Positions 15,862 through 23,871 of a stretch of 43,204 nt of DNA are shown here, piece by piece. Within the stretch, counting starts at the first letter, position 1. Every line of letters starts with the position of its first letter. The position numbers and the translations under genes were made by a program. Below the pieces are notes generated by a model, which saw only the letters and a list, made by a program, of their open reading frames with translations, was not told the origin of the DNA and searched no databases. The DNA comes from Lachnospiraceae bacterium (GTDB lineage Bacteria > Bacillota > Clostridia > Lachnospirales > Lachnospiraceae), in NCBI GenBank assembly GCA_022799175.1, contig JAAWNY010000022.1, positions 1 through 43,204 of the forward strand. Reading direction: 5' to 3'.

Positions 15862-18363
15862 TTACATTCCAATCAAGTCAAATTGTTCAAAGGAAACCAG
15901 TACCTTATAGTCTTTCTTTGGGTTTCTATACTTAATCTGCACAGATTTCAATCGCTGGCTGTAATACCAGCCACATTCAGCCTCCTCAAACTTTTTCCGA
16001 TGCAGGAAATGGGGAAGTTGCTCGTTGTCCACAGTTACCCAATAAGGAGCTTTCTCCCGATGAATCATATCGATATACATGGATTCCACCGCAGTCTCAT
16101 AGTTTCCCTCCTGGACAAATTCTAACCAAGTGCGCTCTCCTGCTGTCATGGTAATCTGTGTTTTCAGATATTTCCCATTTTCATAGTCCATGGTAATCCC
16201 ATCATCCTCATACAGATTAAAGTTACCATCCGCATCAGCGGCACACAGCAGATGAATGGAATCTGCCTGCTGGGTCATCAAATTATTCAGCGCATTTCCT
16301 GCCAGAGGAATGAGTGCACCGCTTTTTACATACAGCGGAATGCTTGATAAGGTTACCGGAATCTCGATTGTCTGCCCTCCCGCATATGCTTGTCTGGTAT
16401 GATAATCATAAAAATTCGCTCCCTCCGGCAAATAGATGCTTCGGGTCTTTGCTCCCTTCTCCACCACATTGGCAACCAGCAGAGAATCCCCAAACATAAA
16501 GTCTACCCCTTCCTCATAGCACTTCGGATCCTCCTGGAATGCACTACACATTGGCTCCATGATCGGCAATCCACTCTCGTGCGCGCGCCTGGTCAGAGAA
16601 TACAGATATGGCGTCAGCTGATAACGAAATTCAATCGCTTTGCGGATCTCTTCTTTTAAATCACTGTACATCCAGGGTTCCGTTACCGTATTATCAATAT
16701 TGGTAGAATGTATGGAAAATCGCGGCTGGAAAATTCCGTTTTGAATCCAGCGCAGGAACAATTCTCCTTCTGGCGCCGGCCCATAGAAGCCGCCGATATC
16801 ACAACCTTGATTTGCTACGCCGGACAGACCCATACCCAGTATGGTGGCAATATTATATTTCAATGCTTCCCAGCAAGTCAGATTGTCCCCTGCCCAGGTC
16901 TGTGCATAGCGCTGAATTCCACAGTGTCCGGAACGGCAGACAATATAGGGCCTGGTATTACTAAAAGTTTCATGAATCGCCTCATCTGTAATATGACACA
17001 TAATATTGGACATTACAGACTTTAACTGACCGATGGTTCCTCCTTTGCCTTCAAAAGCACAACGACAATCCTTATCCACTATGCTGTCATACTCACAATT
17101 ATCGTTCCAGATCGAATTGGTGCCATATTCCAATACATGTTCTTTAAGCAGCGCCTTCCAGTTTTCACGAGTATCCGAGCTGGTAAAATCCACAAACACA
17201 CCTTTGCCACCCCACCAGGTACCAATCCCTGGCTCCTCGCTATCGCTGGCCTTGACAAACATCCCTTTTTTCTTCATCTCTTCCAGCATGGGATGAATCA
17301 GCAGAATTCCTGGCTTCACATTTGGGGTTACTGTGATACCTCTTTCCTTCATCTGCCGGAAAAAATCTTTCGGATCCTTAAAACGTTTTTTATTCCAGGT
17401 AAATACACAACGCTTGATTCCCTTATCTGTCTCGACCGTACAGTAACCCGAAGAAAGTTGAAACCCATCCACAGGAATATTTTCTTCCCTGGTCGTATCA
17501 ATAAATTCCACAATCGCGTCATCGCAATCTGCCTCCAGCTCTGGATAATACATAGAAGATCCCAAATATCCCAGTGCATAACGGGGCAGCATCGCTGACT
17601 TTCCAGTCAAATCCGTATAACGCTCTACCACCTCCCGTACTGAAGGACCCGTGATCAAGAACAGATCGATATCTCCCCCATCTGCCCGATAACGGCTGTG
17701 CATTTTCCAATAATTGCTTTTTTCACGTCCCATATCAAAATCACACTCATAGGTGTTGTGATAAAAATAACCAACTGCTTTTTTGGTATTCCGGTTTAAC
17801 TTAATATAAAAGGGAATATGCTTGTAGAGGGAATCGGTCTCCTTAGGATTATAGCCCATAGCGTCTTTAGGGCTCATGCCCATAAATTTCTGGGCCTTGT
17901 TAAATTCTCCACTCTTTTCCCCAAAGCCATAGAAACAATCCTCTGGTGAAATTTCACTGGTATGGATACGACGATGATTGCTGTCCTCCTGATAAGCTAA
18001 GTCGACAATATCCGCATGTAGCTGTGTTCCTTCTCTGTCATAGACACAGATACGGAACGGCTCCTTCTCTACTACTACTTTCAGCTTCTGGCCTTGGATC
18101 ACCGCTTCTTTTTCCCCGTCCATCAATACGGCATCCGCCACAGAGATCCGTTTCCGATAATTTTTCAAAAAACCATCCATACGGTCTTCCCACGCTGTCA
18201 TAACCAAGCTGTAGGATTCCTCTGCAAAGTCTCCGTCAAATCCTGCTCGAATCCGCAAAATGGAATCCGTCATAAACCAAATCCGAATCTCCACACTATT
18301 GGTCATAATGGAAAAATAATTATCCTGATGACGAATAACTTCCGCTGCTGTGCAGACTTTCAT
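15862..18363 (-). CDS. Glycoside hydrolase family 31 (alpha-glucosidase/alpha-xylosidase type)
   Basis: The 833-residue protein has an N-terminal beta-sandwich with the CFYGFGEKSGEF motif, a TIM barrel with VDGFQLSSGY, and C-terminal beta domains. The nucleophile is expected at Asp421 in IWNDNCEYD and the acid/base at Asp493 in TWAGDN. Both positions match GH31, but the nucleophile context differs from the common WxDMNE and YicI-type KTDFGE sequences. There is no signal peptide, so it acts in the cytoplasm. It is first in a transcript with TRAP system 1 and is divergent from an AraC regulator. Substrate is unknown; the partner suggests an imported acidic alpha-glycoside. AAGGAGG precedes the ATG. 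Confidence 0.9.
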   Translation of the reverse strand: MKVCTAAEVIRHQDNYFSIMTNSVEIRIWFMTDSILRIRAGFDGDFAEESYSLVMTAWEDRMDGFLKNYRKRISVADAVLMDGEKEAVIQGQKLKVVVEKEPFRICVYDREGTQLHADIVDLAYQEDSNHRRIHTSEISPEDCFYGFGEKSGEFNKAQKFMGMSPKDAMGYNPKETDSLYKHIPFYIKLNRNTKKAVGYFYHNTYECDFDMGREKSNYWKMHSRYRADGGDIDLFLITGPSVREVVERYTDLTGKSAMLPRYALGYLGSSMYYPELEADCDDAIVEFIDTTREENIPVDGFQLSSGYCTVETDKGIKRCVFTWNKKRFKDPKDFFRQMKERGITVTPNVKPGILLIHPMLEEMKKKGMFVKASDSEEPGIGTWWGGKGVFVDFTSSDTRENWKALLKEHVLEYGTNSIWNDNCEYDSIVDKDCRCAFEGKGGTIGQLKSVMSNIMCHITDEAIHETFSNTRPYIVCRSGHCGIQRYAQTWAGDNLTCWEALKYNIATILGMGLSGVANQGCDIGGFYGPAPEGELFLRWIQNGIFQPRFSIHSTNIDNTVTEPWMYSDLKEEIRKAIEFRYQLTPYLYSLTRRAHESGLPIMEPMCSAFQEDPKCYEEGVDFMFGDSLLVANVVEKGAKTRSIYLPEGANFYDYHTRQAYAGGQTIEIPVTLSSIPLYVKSGALIPLAGNALNNLMTQQADSIHLLCAADADGNFNLYEDDGITMDYENGKYLKTQITMTAGERTWLEFVQEGNYETAVESMYIDMIHREKAPYWVTVDNEQLPHFLHRKKFEEAECGWYYSQRLKSVQIKYRNPKKDYKVLVSFEQFDLIGM

Positions 18364-18396
18364 ATCTAATACCTCCTTATTATGTTTTATCTACTC

Positions 18397-18446
18397 AAAC
18401 CGGTTTTTGTATTCTTATCATAACCAAATAACTGGTTCAAAACCAG
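18397..18446. promoter_or_regulatory. Operator-like palindromes in the GH31/AraC divergent region
   Basis: AAACCGGTTT (18397-18406) is a perfect 10-bp palindrome of LacI-family type, 34 bases upstream of the GH31 start. CTGGTT-CAA-AACCAG (18432-18446) is a perfect 6-3-6 inverted repeat. Both share a GGTT half. The neighbouring AraC protein or a LacI-family protein could bind here. Confidence 0.5.
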
Positions 18447-18484
18447 ACGAATATTGACGTATTTTCTTTAAAGCTTTACATATC

Positions 18485-18513
18485 TTGCTATTTTCTTTTT
18501 AAAATGTTATAGT
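18485..18513 (+). promoter_or_regulatory. Promoter of the AraC regulator gene
   Basis: TTGCTA (18485-18490) and TATAGT (18508-18513) are 17 bases apart, with TGT before the -10 (extended -10). The leader is about 43 bases and ends with GAGGAG before the ATG. Confidence 0.65.
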
Positions 18514-18562
18514 ATTTATGTAGGAATAGAAATGAAGTTTAGATAAAATGAGGAGATAAATT

Positions 18563-19402
18563 ATGATTGACCAGGCAGGAATTCGAATGGCACAGGGCGC
18601 TACCATTGCCTGTGAACGAGTCGGCGGAATAAATGACAATATGATGAAATCTCACTATCACAACTATTATGAGCTTTATTTTCTGGAAAGCGGTGAACGC
18701 TATCACATGTTGCAGGATGACCGGTATGTGATGCATCCTGGGGAGCTGATTCTATTCTCCCCATATATCCTGCATCGCTCTTATGGCGACGAAAATATTC
18801 CTTTCTTGCGTTTGGTCCTGTATTTTCACAGAGATGAGATCGAATGTCAGCAGCTTAAGGATGCCCTGGATTCTGGCAACGGCATGTATCGCCCAGATCC
18901 TCGGATGTGGCATATTCTACGCCAGTTTCTAGAAACTTTGCTTTATGATCAAGATAATTCTTCAGAATTAGCTAAAGCTTACCGACATACGGTTTTAAAT
19001 ATGCTCTTATTTTCTATCGTTTTTCAGGTACAACGACAAAATCCTGCTCGACGGGAAGATAGTTACCGAATAAGCCAAATTATCAGCTATATTCACAGTC
19101 ACTATCAAGATGATATCTGTCTGGAGGCACTGGCTCAAAGATTCTATATCAGTCCTTATTATCTGTGTCGAGAGTTCAAGCGCCATACCAGCAGCACAAT
19201 AATCCAGTATGTAAATATCACCCGAGTGATGAATGCTCAGAGAAAGTTCATGGAAACCGATAAGAATATCACAGAGATCTGTAATGAGTCTGGTTTTTCC
19301 AATCTGACGCACTTTAACCGTGTATTCAAATCTGTAACCGGAATGACCCCGTCCGGATACCGAAAAACTCATCAGAATCTAATAGGGGGATATACGCCAT
19401 AA
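18563..19402 (+). CDS. AraC-family transcriptional regulator
   Basis: The 279-residue protein has an N-terminal cupin-like sensing domain (SHYHNYYELYFLESGERYHML, then a PGELILFSP strand). A C-terminal double helix-turn-helix follows from about residue 175, with ALAQRFYISPYYLCREFKRH and the second motif ITEICNESGFSNLTHFNRVF. It is divergent from the GH31-TRAP genes and is the natural candidate for their activator. GAGGAGATAAATT precedes the ATG. It ends at a hairpin shared with the convergent carboxypeptidase gene. Confidence 0.93.
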   Translation: MIDQAGIRMAQGATIACERVGGINDNMMKSHYHNYYELYFLESGERYHMLQDDRYVMHPGELILFSPYILHRSYGDENIPFLRLVLYFHRDEIECQQLKDALDSGNGMYRPDPRMWHILRQFLETLLYDQDNSSELAKAYRHTVLNMLLFSIVFQVQRQNPARREDSYRISQIISYIHSHYQDDICLEALAQRFYISPYYLCREFKRHTSSTIIQYVNITRVMNAQRKFMETDKNITEICNESGFSNLTHFNRVFKSVTGMTPSGYRKTHQNLIGGYTP

Positions 19403-19413
19403 AAAATAAAAAA

Positions 19414-19451
19414 GAAGCATTGACATCTTCCTTGTGATTTGTCAATGCTTC
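19414..19451. terminator. Shared bidirectional terminator between the AraC and carboxypeptidase genes
   Basis: GAAGCATTGACA (19414-19425) and TGTCAATGCTTC (19440-19451) form a perfect 12-bp stem. On the minus strand it is followed by TTTTTTATTTTTT. The stop codon of the carboxypeptidase (19442-19444) lies inside the stem. The plus-strand side has only a short T content after it, so it mainly serves the minus strand. Confidence 0.85.
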
Positions 19452-21010
19452 CTACGATTCTTCGACGATTTGTATTTGGGTCTGCTTCGTGTATTTCCTT
19501 TTGTTCTTTTCTGCTCCAGCAAAATTTTAAATTCATCACTGGAAATCCCAATATCCTGCAGACGTTGTTGCCGTCGTTGATAACGTAACATCCGATCTGC
19601 AGAATCTCTCTTTCTCTGATTTCTGCTCCAGAACACAATGCTATATCCCAAAGCAGCCGCCAGTACTGCTGCCAGCATTCCCCAGACCATACCCGGTATA
19701 TGGAATTTTTTTCTGGCATCCTGGATATTTCTTTCTCTTTCCGCTCCATCACTTTCTACGTCTTCTCTCATTGCCTGAATAGAATCGTCTGGTACATCTG
19801 CTGATTGCAAGCTTTCCATCTCCATGGTTTCCTGTTCTTTTGTAGGGATCTCTGCTACGGATGGCACTATTTCAGGATTCCTCCGGCCAACCATCAAATA
19901 AGCAGTTCCCACTGTATGTCCACCATAATCGTAAGTGATTTGTGCCACTGCATGTTCTGGAGCTTCTGAAGGCAGCTCATAAGAAATCGCTGAGGTAGTA
20001 TCCGAGAATTCTGCATTGGACGGCAGAGTGAGCCGGCGATTCTCCTGAACATAAAGTACTGACAGATCCGTAACAGGAAGCCCTGCTATCGTCATATCAT
20101 TTTCTACTGAAGTATAGGTAGTATCAAATTCTGCAATCTCTAAAGAACGAAAATTACGAAAACCAAAATTCATCATCGCCCGGGTATCCGTATAATGTGT
20201 CCTATGGCCGTTCAACACGACCGTAATCAACTGCATTTCTCCTCGTCTGGCACAGGTAACCAGAGTATTGCCGGCAAGAGTTGTGTATCCGGTCTTGCCA
20301 CCGACAGCTCCTGGAAAATAATTAGGACTGTTTTTCTTTATCATCTGATGGCCTGGATAAATCCGCAGACCATCTGGATTTCTTTTTGTGGGGGGAAGGT
20401 CGTAATAAAGGGTGGATGCAATCTGAGCAAAAGTTTCATTTTGAAAAGCTGCCTGGGCAATTAATGCCATATCATGCGCAGAAGTGTAGTGATCCGGATC
20501 GTTAAGACCACTGGGATTATTGAAATGGGAATCTGTACAACCTAAAGATGCTGCCTTGGCATTCATCATGGCAGAAAAAGCTTCTGTGGATCCTGCTATA
20601 TGTTCCGCTAATGCGTTTGCTGCTTCATTCGCAGATTTTAACATCATGGCATAAAGGCAATCCAGAACGGTCAGTCTGTCACCCTCTTCTAGATTGGCAT
20701 TACTGCTGTTGATTTCTACATTATATACGGCATTGTGCGAAAAAGTCACCACTTCATCCATCGAACAGTTTTCAATGATGATCAATGCTGTCAAGATCTT
20801 GGTAATGCTGGCCGGAAAATATTGTTCATGAATATTTTTTGCATACAAAACAGCTCCGGAATTCCCGTCCAGCAAAATACCGCCCTCTGCGGAAATCGAC
20901 GGACCATCCGGCCAGACCGGGGCAGCAAAGGTCTGCCTGGAAAATTGTCCGACAAACAACGCCAAACATAGAAGGAAGGGCAGAAATCCTTTTTTCTTGG
21001 TCAGTTTCAT
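19442..21010 (-). CDS. D-alanyl-D-alanine carboxypeptidase (penicillin-binding protein 5 type, S11 family)
   Basis: This 522-residue exported protein trims the terminal D-Ala of peptidoglycan stem peptides. It has a signal peptide (about residues 1-30, cleavage near TFAAP) and the three catalytic motifs SITK (68-71), SAN (126-128) and KTG (238-240). After the catalytic domain there is a beta-rich PBP5-type domain. A single C-terminal membrane helix (MVWGMLAAVLAAALGYSIVF) and a very basic cytoplasmic tail end the protein. The tail is longer than in classic DacA, which ends in an amphipathic anchor. AGGAG precedes the ATG. It is 102 bases from the DUF1461 gene and has its own promoter. Confidence 0.93.
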   Translation of the reverse strand: MKLTKKKGFLPFLLCLALFVGQFSRQTFAAPVWPDGPSISAEGGILLDGNSGAVLYAKNIHEQYFPASITKILTALIIIENCSMDEVVTFSHNAVYNVEINSSNANLEEGDRLTVLDCLYAMMLKSANEAANALAEHIAGSTEAFSAMMNAKAASLGCTDSHFNNPSGLNDPDHYTSAHDMALIAQAAFQNETFAQIASTLYYDLPPTKRNPDGLRIYPGHQMIKKNSPNYFPGAVGGKTGYTTLAGNTLVTCARRGEMQLITVVLNGHRTHYTDTRAMMNFGFRNFRSLEIAEFDTTYTSVENDMTIAGLPVTDLSVLYVQENRRLTLPSNAEFSDTTSAISYELPSEAPEHAVAQITYDYGGHTVGTAYLMVGRRNPEIVPSVAEIPTKEQETMEMESLQSADVPDDSIQAMREDVESDGAERERNIQDARKKFHIPGMVWGMLAAVLAAALGYSIVFWSRNQRKRDSADRMLRYQRRQQRLQDIGISSDEFKILLEQKRTKGNTRSRPKYKSSKNRRKH

Positions 21011-21062
21011 AAGTCAAAATCTCCTGGTCTACCGTAACTACTAAAATATTAAATGTCTTTAT

Positions 21063-21091
21063 AGTATAATAGAAATCTTCGCACAAGTAAA
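21063..21091 (-). promoter_or_regulatory. Promoter of the carboxypeptidase gene
   Basis: On the minus strand TTTACT (21086-21091) and TATACT (21063-21068) are 17 bases apart. A shifted pair, TTGTGC and TATAAA, overlaps it. The leader is about 45 bases. Confidence 0.6.
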
Positions 21092-21099
21092 GAAAAAAA

Positions 21100-21121
21100 T
21101 GTTACAAGTCTGTTACAAGTC
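21100..21121. repeat. Perfect 11-bp tandem repeat at the end of the DUF1461 gene
   Basis: TGTTACAAGTC occurs twice without a gap (21100-21110, 21111-21121). The inner copy contains the TAA stop of the DUF1461 gene on the minus strand. It lies just upstream of the carboxypeptidase promoter. Confidence 0.8.
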
Positions 21122-21805
21122 CTTTTTTCTTATCACCCAAAGCCATCCCAAACAACCGAAAAATACGGTTAGAACACTCATTCCATAAACTACGCCAATT
21201 CTCGCTGCGGTATCCATAAAAAATGGTTCGGGCACAATATTAATCAAAAGATCTGTTCGGGGATCCAGCATCCACAAATCATTATCAAAAAAGATATGAT
21301 GAAAAACAATAAAATATTTGGAAAAATTACTGGAGATAATCCCTGCCAAAGCAGCTAGCAGCGCAAAAAATATCAGCGTTCCGACACAGATTGTCCGAGG
21401 CAGAATACGCTTCCAATCAGCTTTACTGCAAAAAAGCAACGCCAGTGCTGCCAAAATAGCCAGCAGACAACCACGGCGGATAGCGATTGCTCCCAGAAAC
21501 AGTCCCCGGACATCTTCCATATGAGCAATCTCTCTCTCACTAAAAAACTCTCTGGGCTGACCATTCACTATCGTAGGTACATGTAAATCCTCACGGTTCC
21601 CTCGCAAATAGGCCATCATTTCTTTTGTCACGTCTAAAAGGTCCTCCATCTCCATGGAAACCGCCTCCAATACATGATATTTGCGATATTCTTTTTCATA
21701 AAAGCCAGGAGTCCAGTACGTAACTGCCTCTATGGAGGTAATCAGCAACGTAATCATCAAAGCAAATGCACAGACAAAACCCAGCAAAGTATGAATCATC
21801 TTCAT
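21113..21805 (-). CDS. DUF1461 / TIGR01906 integral membrane protein
   Basis: The 230-residue protein has an N-terminal membrane helix, then an extracytoplasmic segment of about 65 residues containing the LLDVTKEMMAYLRGNRE motif, then three or four further helices. FSEREIAHMEDVR before the second helix is characteristic of the family. The function is not known. AAAGGAA precedes the ATG. It lies just upstream of, and on the same strand as, the cell-wall carboxypeptidase, which may place it in envelope biology, but that is inference. Confidence 0.87.
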   Translation of the reverse strand: MKMIHTLLGFVCAFALMITLLITSIEAVTYWTPGFYEKEYRKYHVLEAVSMEMEDLLDVTKEMMAYLRGNREDLHVPTIVNGQPREFFSEREIAHMEDVRGLFLGAIAIRRGCLLAILAALALLFCSKADWKRILPRTICVGTLIFFALLAALAGIISSNFSKYFIVFHHIFFDNDLWMLDPRTDLLINIVPEPFFMDTAARIGVVYGMSVLTVFFGCLGWLWVIRKKDL

Positions 21806-21849
21806 TGTTTTATTCCTTTCGTATCTATCAGATTGTTTTTTATGAAGCT

Positions 21850-21879
21850 ATCATACACCATAGGGGGAGAATTTTACAA
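21850..21879 (-). promoter_or_regulatory. Candidate promoter of the DUF1461 gene
   Basis: On the minus strand TTGTAA (21874-21879) and TATGAT (21850-21855) are 18 bases apart. The leader is about 40 bases. Confidence 0.55.
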
Positions 21880-21952
21880 GCTTTAATCAGAACAGAATTC
21901 AGGCGGAAGGTGAAAAATGAATAAAGAAAAATAAAATGTGTCAAAACCTGTC

Positions 21953-21981
21953 TTGTAATCGTCTATCGTTTCTAGTATACT
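21953..21981 (+). promoter_or_regulatory. Promoter of the TRIC-PAP2 genes
   Basis: TTGTAA (21953-21958) and TATACT (21976-21981) are 17 bases apart. The start point would be near 21988, giving a leader of about 59 bases. Confidence 0.7.
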
Positions 21982-22015
21982 TGTTCTGTTTCTATTCCAT
22001 TTTACAGAAAGGAAC

Positions 22016-22029
22016 CTGCGCTCGCGCAG
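22016..22029 (+). other. Leader hairpin between a Shine-Dalgarno sequence and the TRIC start
   Basis: CTGCG-CTCG-CGCAG is a GC-rich 5-bp stem with a tetraloop. The only good ribosome binding sequence, AAAGGA (22008-22013), lies on its 5' side, 33 bases from the ATG at 22047. No purine tract lies between the hairpin and the ATG. Confidence 0.5.
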
Positions 22030-22046
22030 AATATCCCTAAAATATT

Positions 22047-22691
22047 ATGTTAGAACAATTCACGGTATTTTTCATTATAGAAATGATCGGAACGGCGGCC
22101 TTCGCCTGTTCCGGCGGAATGGTCGCCATCAAGAAACACCTCGATCTTCTGGGGATTATCGTGTTGGGTGTTACCACCGCTGTAGGCGGTGGGATGATCC
22201 GTGATCTGATCATCGGCATTCATCCGCCCACTTTGTTTGTAAAACCGGTTTATGTATGGATGGCCTTTTTATCAGTTTTCCTCCTGTTTATCATTGTAAG
22301 GTTCTGTCGAATCACTATAGAAGTTCTCGAATCCGATCTTTACGAACGTGTGATGAATCTCTTAGATGCTATCGGCCTAGGTGCTTTCACCGTAGTCGGC
22401 ATTGACACCGCGATCGAAGCCGGTTTTGGGGACTATCGGTTTCTTATGATCTTTTTGGGAACCATCACGGGAGTTGGTGGTGGCATTCTGCGAGATATAA
22501 TGGCAGGGCAAACCCCGGCTGTGCTGAAAAAGCATGTATATGCCTGTGCTTCCATCGCCGGAGCTGTCTGCTATGTCAGTCTGCTGAACTTACTTGGCAA
22601 TGACCTCTCCATGATAGTCAGTGCACTCTTGGTCGTTATCATTCGGATACTGGCCCGCAAATATCGTTGGAATCTACCGACAGCAATGTAA
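22047..22691 (+). CDS. TRIC-like cation channel family protein (UPF0126)
   Basis: The 214-residue membrane protein has seven predicted helices arranged as two related halves. Each half carries a glycine-rich turn: VTTAVGGGMIRDLIIG and ITGVGGGILRDIMAG. This is the UPF0126/prokaryotic TRIC signature. The HPPTLF and QTPAVL segments follow each turn. It may conduct monovalent cations, and some bacterial homologues are discussed as glycine transporters. The start lacks an adjacent ribosome binding site, but the conserved family start is within a dozen residues, so no other start in frame is better placed. PAP2 follows after 30 bases. Confidence 0.9.
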   Translation: MLEQFTVFFIIEMIGTAAFACSGGMVAIKKHLDLLGIIVLGVTTAVGGGMIRDLIIGIHPPTLFVKPVYVWMAFLSVFLLFIIVRFCRITIEVLESDLYERVMNLLDAIGLGAFTVVGIDTAIEAGFGDYRFLMIFLGTITGVGGGILRDIMAGQTPAVLKKHVYACASIAGAVCYVSLLNLLGNDLSMIVSALLVVIIRILARKYRWNLPTAM

Positions 22692-22721
22692 ACTCTTTAC
22701 TCACGAAAGGACCCCAATATC

Positions 22722-23264
22722 ATGGATTTTTTTACTTACCTCTGGCAACTAGACAGTTCTCTGCTCCTTTGGTTTCAATCCATCCGCCAGGAATGGATGA
22801 CTCCCTTTTGGAAATTCGTCACCTCATTAGGTGACGCCGGCTGGTTCTGGATCGCTCTGGCATTGTTTCTTCTATGTTTTCGCAGCACCCGCAGAGCTGG
22901 ACTGGCTGCTTTTATTGCCTTGGCTATTGGTGCCTTAATTACCAATGTTATCTTCAAACCGAGCTTCGCCCGTATCCGCCCCTATGAGGTTATCGATAGT
23001 CTGATCTTGTTAGTCGAAAAACAAAAAGATTTCTCTTTCCCTTCCGGTCACTCTTGTGCCTCCTTTGCCGCTGTCGTAGCTCTCAGAAAGCATCTTCCCC
23101 GGCGGATTGTACTTGGGCTGTTGATTCTCGCCACTCTTATCGCCATCTCCCGTCTCTATGTCGGTGTTCACTATCCCAGCGATGTCCTTGGCGGAATTCT
23201 CATCGGAACCTTTGCCGGCTGGATCGCCGGCAAAATCATCAGGCCCCTTTCTTCCCCTTCTTAA
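22722..23264 (+). CDS. PAP2-family phosphatase (membrane)
   Basis: The 180-residue membrane enzyme has the three PAP2 motifs: K79-x6-R86-P87, PSGH (107-110) and SR-x5-H-x3-D (Ser143 to Asp154). It has about five or six helices. Such proteins dephosphorylate undecaprenyl pyrophosphate, phosphatidic acid or similar lipid phosphates at the outer face of the membrane. Undecaprenyl pyrophosphatase is plausible but not shown. CGAAAGGA precedes the ATG. Its last 26 bases overlap the end of the convergent V-ATPase D gene. Confidence 0.92.
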   Translation: MDFFTYLWQLDSSLLLWFQSIRQEWMTPFWKFVTSLGDAGWFWIALALFLLCFRSTRRAGLAAFIALAIGALITNVIFKPSFARIRPYEVIDSLILLVEKQKDFSFPSGHSCASFAAVVALRKHLPRRIVLGLLILATLIAISRLYVGVHYPSDVLGGILIGTFAGWIAGKIIRPLSSPS

Positions 23265-23859
23265 TGACTTTCAATCGGGTAAACTCCTCCCGATCCTTCT
23301 CTTCCAGTGCATTGGTAATATCTGCCACCAGTGCCTGGTATGTTGGAATTGTAATATTCTTCAGCGCATTCGCCCGCTTCTGAGTCTTGCGGATACTCGC
23401 TGCCAACCGATAAGCAGAATTCTCCACCATCGACAATTGGATCGTCAGATTCTTCACCCGCTCAAAATGCTGCCGTGCCTCGTCCAAAGACTCTCTCGTA
23501 CTGTAATAGGCATAAGACAGCTTCATTGGCACTGGCTCATGTTGTACCAGCGGAATCTCCGTACCCATGATGCTGCGGGTCTTGATGCGAATCGAATCTT
23601 CCACTGGCACGGAAGCCGCCATCTCTTCCACGAAATGAATACCCAATTCAATATTTGCTTGTTGTAGCGCCTTATAAGCTTCCGTATAGGTGGTATCAAT
23701 CTCGGATTGAATCGCCTTCGCCTGATCAATCAGCCCCATCAGTTCACGCAACAAAATATTGCGTTTTTTGTCCATCAGTTCATATCCCTGACTGGCAAGG
23801 GCCAGAGAATTCTTCGCCAGTATCAGATTACCTTTAGTAGGAAATGTATTCGGGTTCAT
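23239..23859 (-). CDS. ntpD: V-type ATPase subunit D (central stalk)
   Basis: The 206-residue protein is the rotating central shaft joining the A3B3 head to the membrane ring. It begins NTFPTKGNLILAKNSLALA, the family start, and is almost wholly alpha-helical, with long coiled coils at both ends and a middle globular insertion (about residues 75-120). The tail is very basic. It is the last gene of the operon. There is no terminator between it and the convergent PAP2 gene; their 3' ends overlap by 26 bases. Confidence 0.95.
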   Translation of the reverse strand: MNPNTFPTKGNLILAKNSLALASQGYELMDKKRNILLRELMGLIDQAKAIQSEIDTTYTEAYKALQQANIELGIHFVEEMAASVPVEDSIRIKTRSIMGTEIPLVQHEPVPMKLSYAYYSTRESLDEARQHFERVKNLTIQLSMVENSAYRLAASIRKTQKRANALKNITIPTYQALVADITNALEEKDREEFTRLKVIKKGKKGA

Positions 23860-23871
23860 AAGCCTTCCCCC

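Noticed and set aside
15862..18363. GH31 protein as a sulfoquinovosidase (YihQ type)
   Set aside because: The nucleophile context is WNDNCEYD, not the ADFGE type of YihQ, and no sulfoglycolysis gene is nearby.
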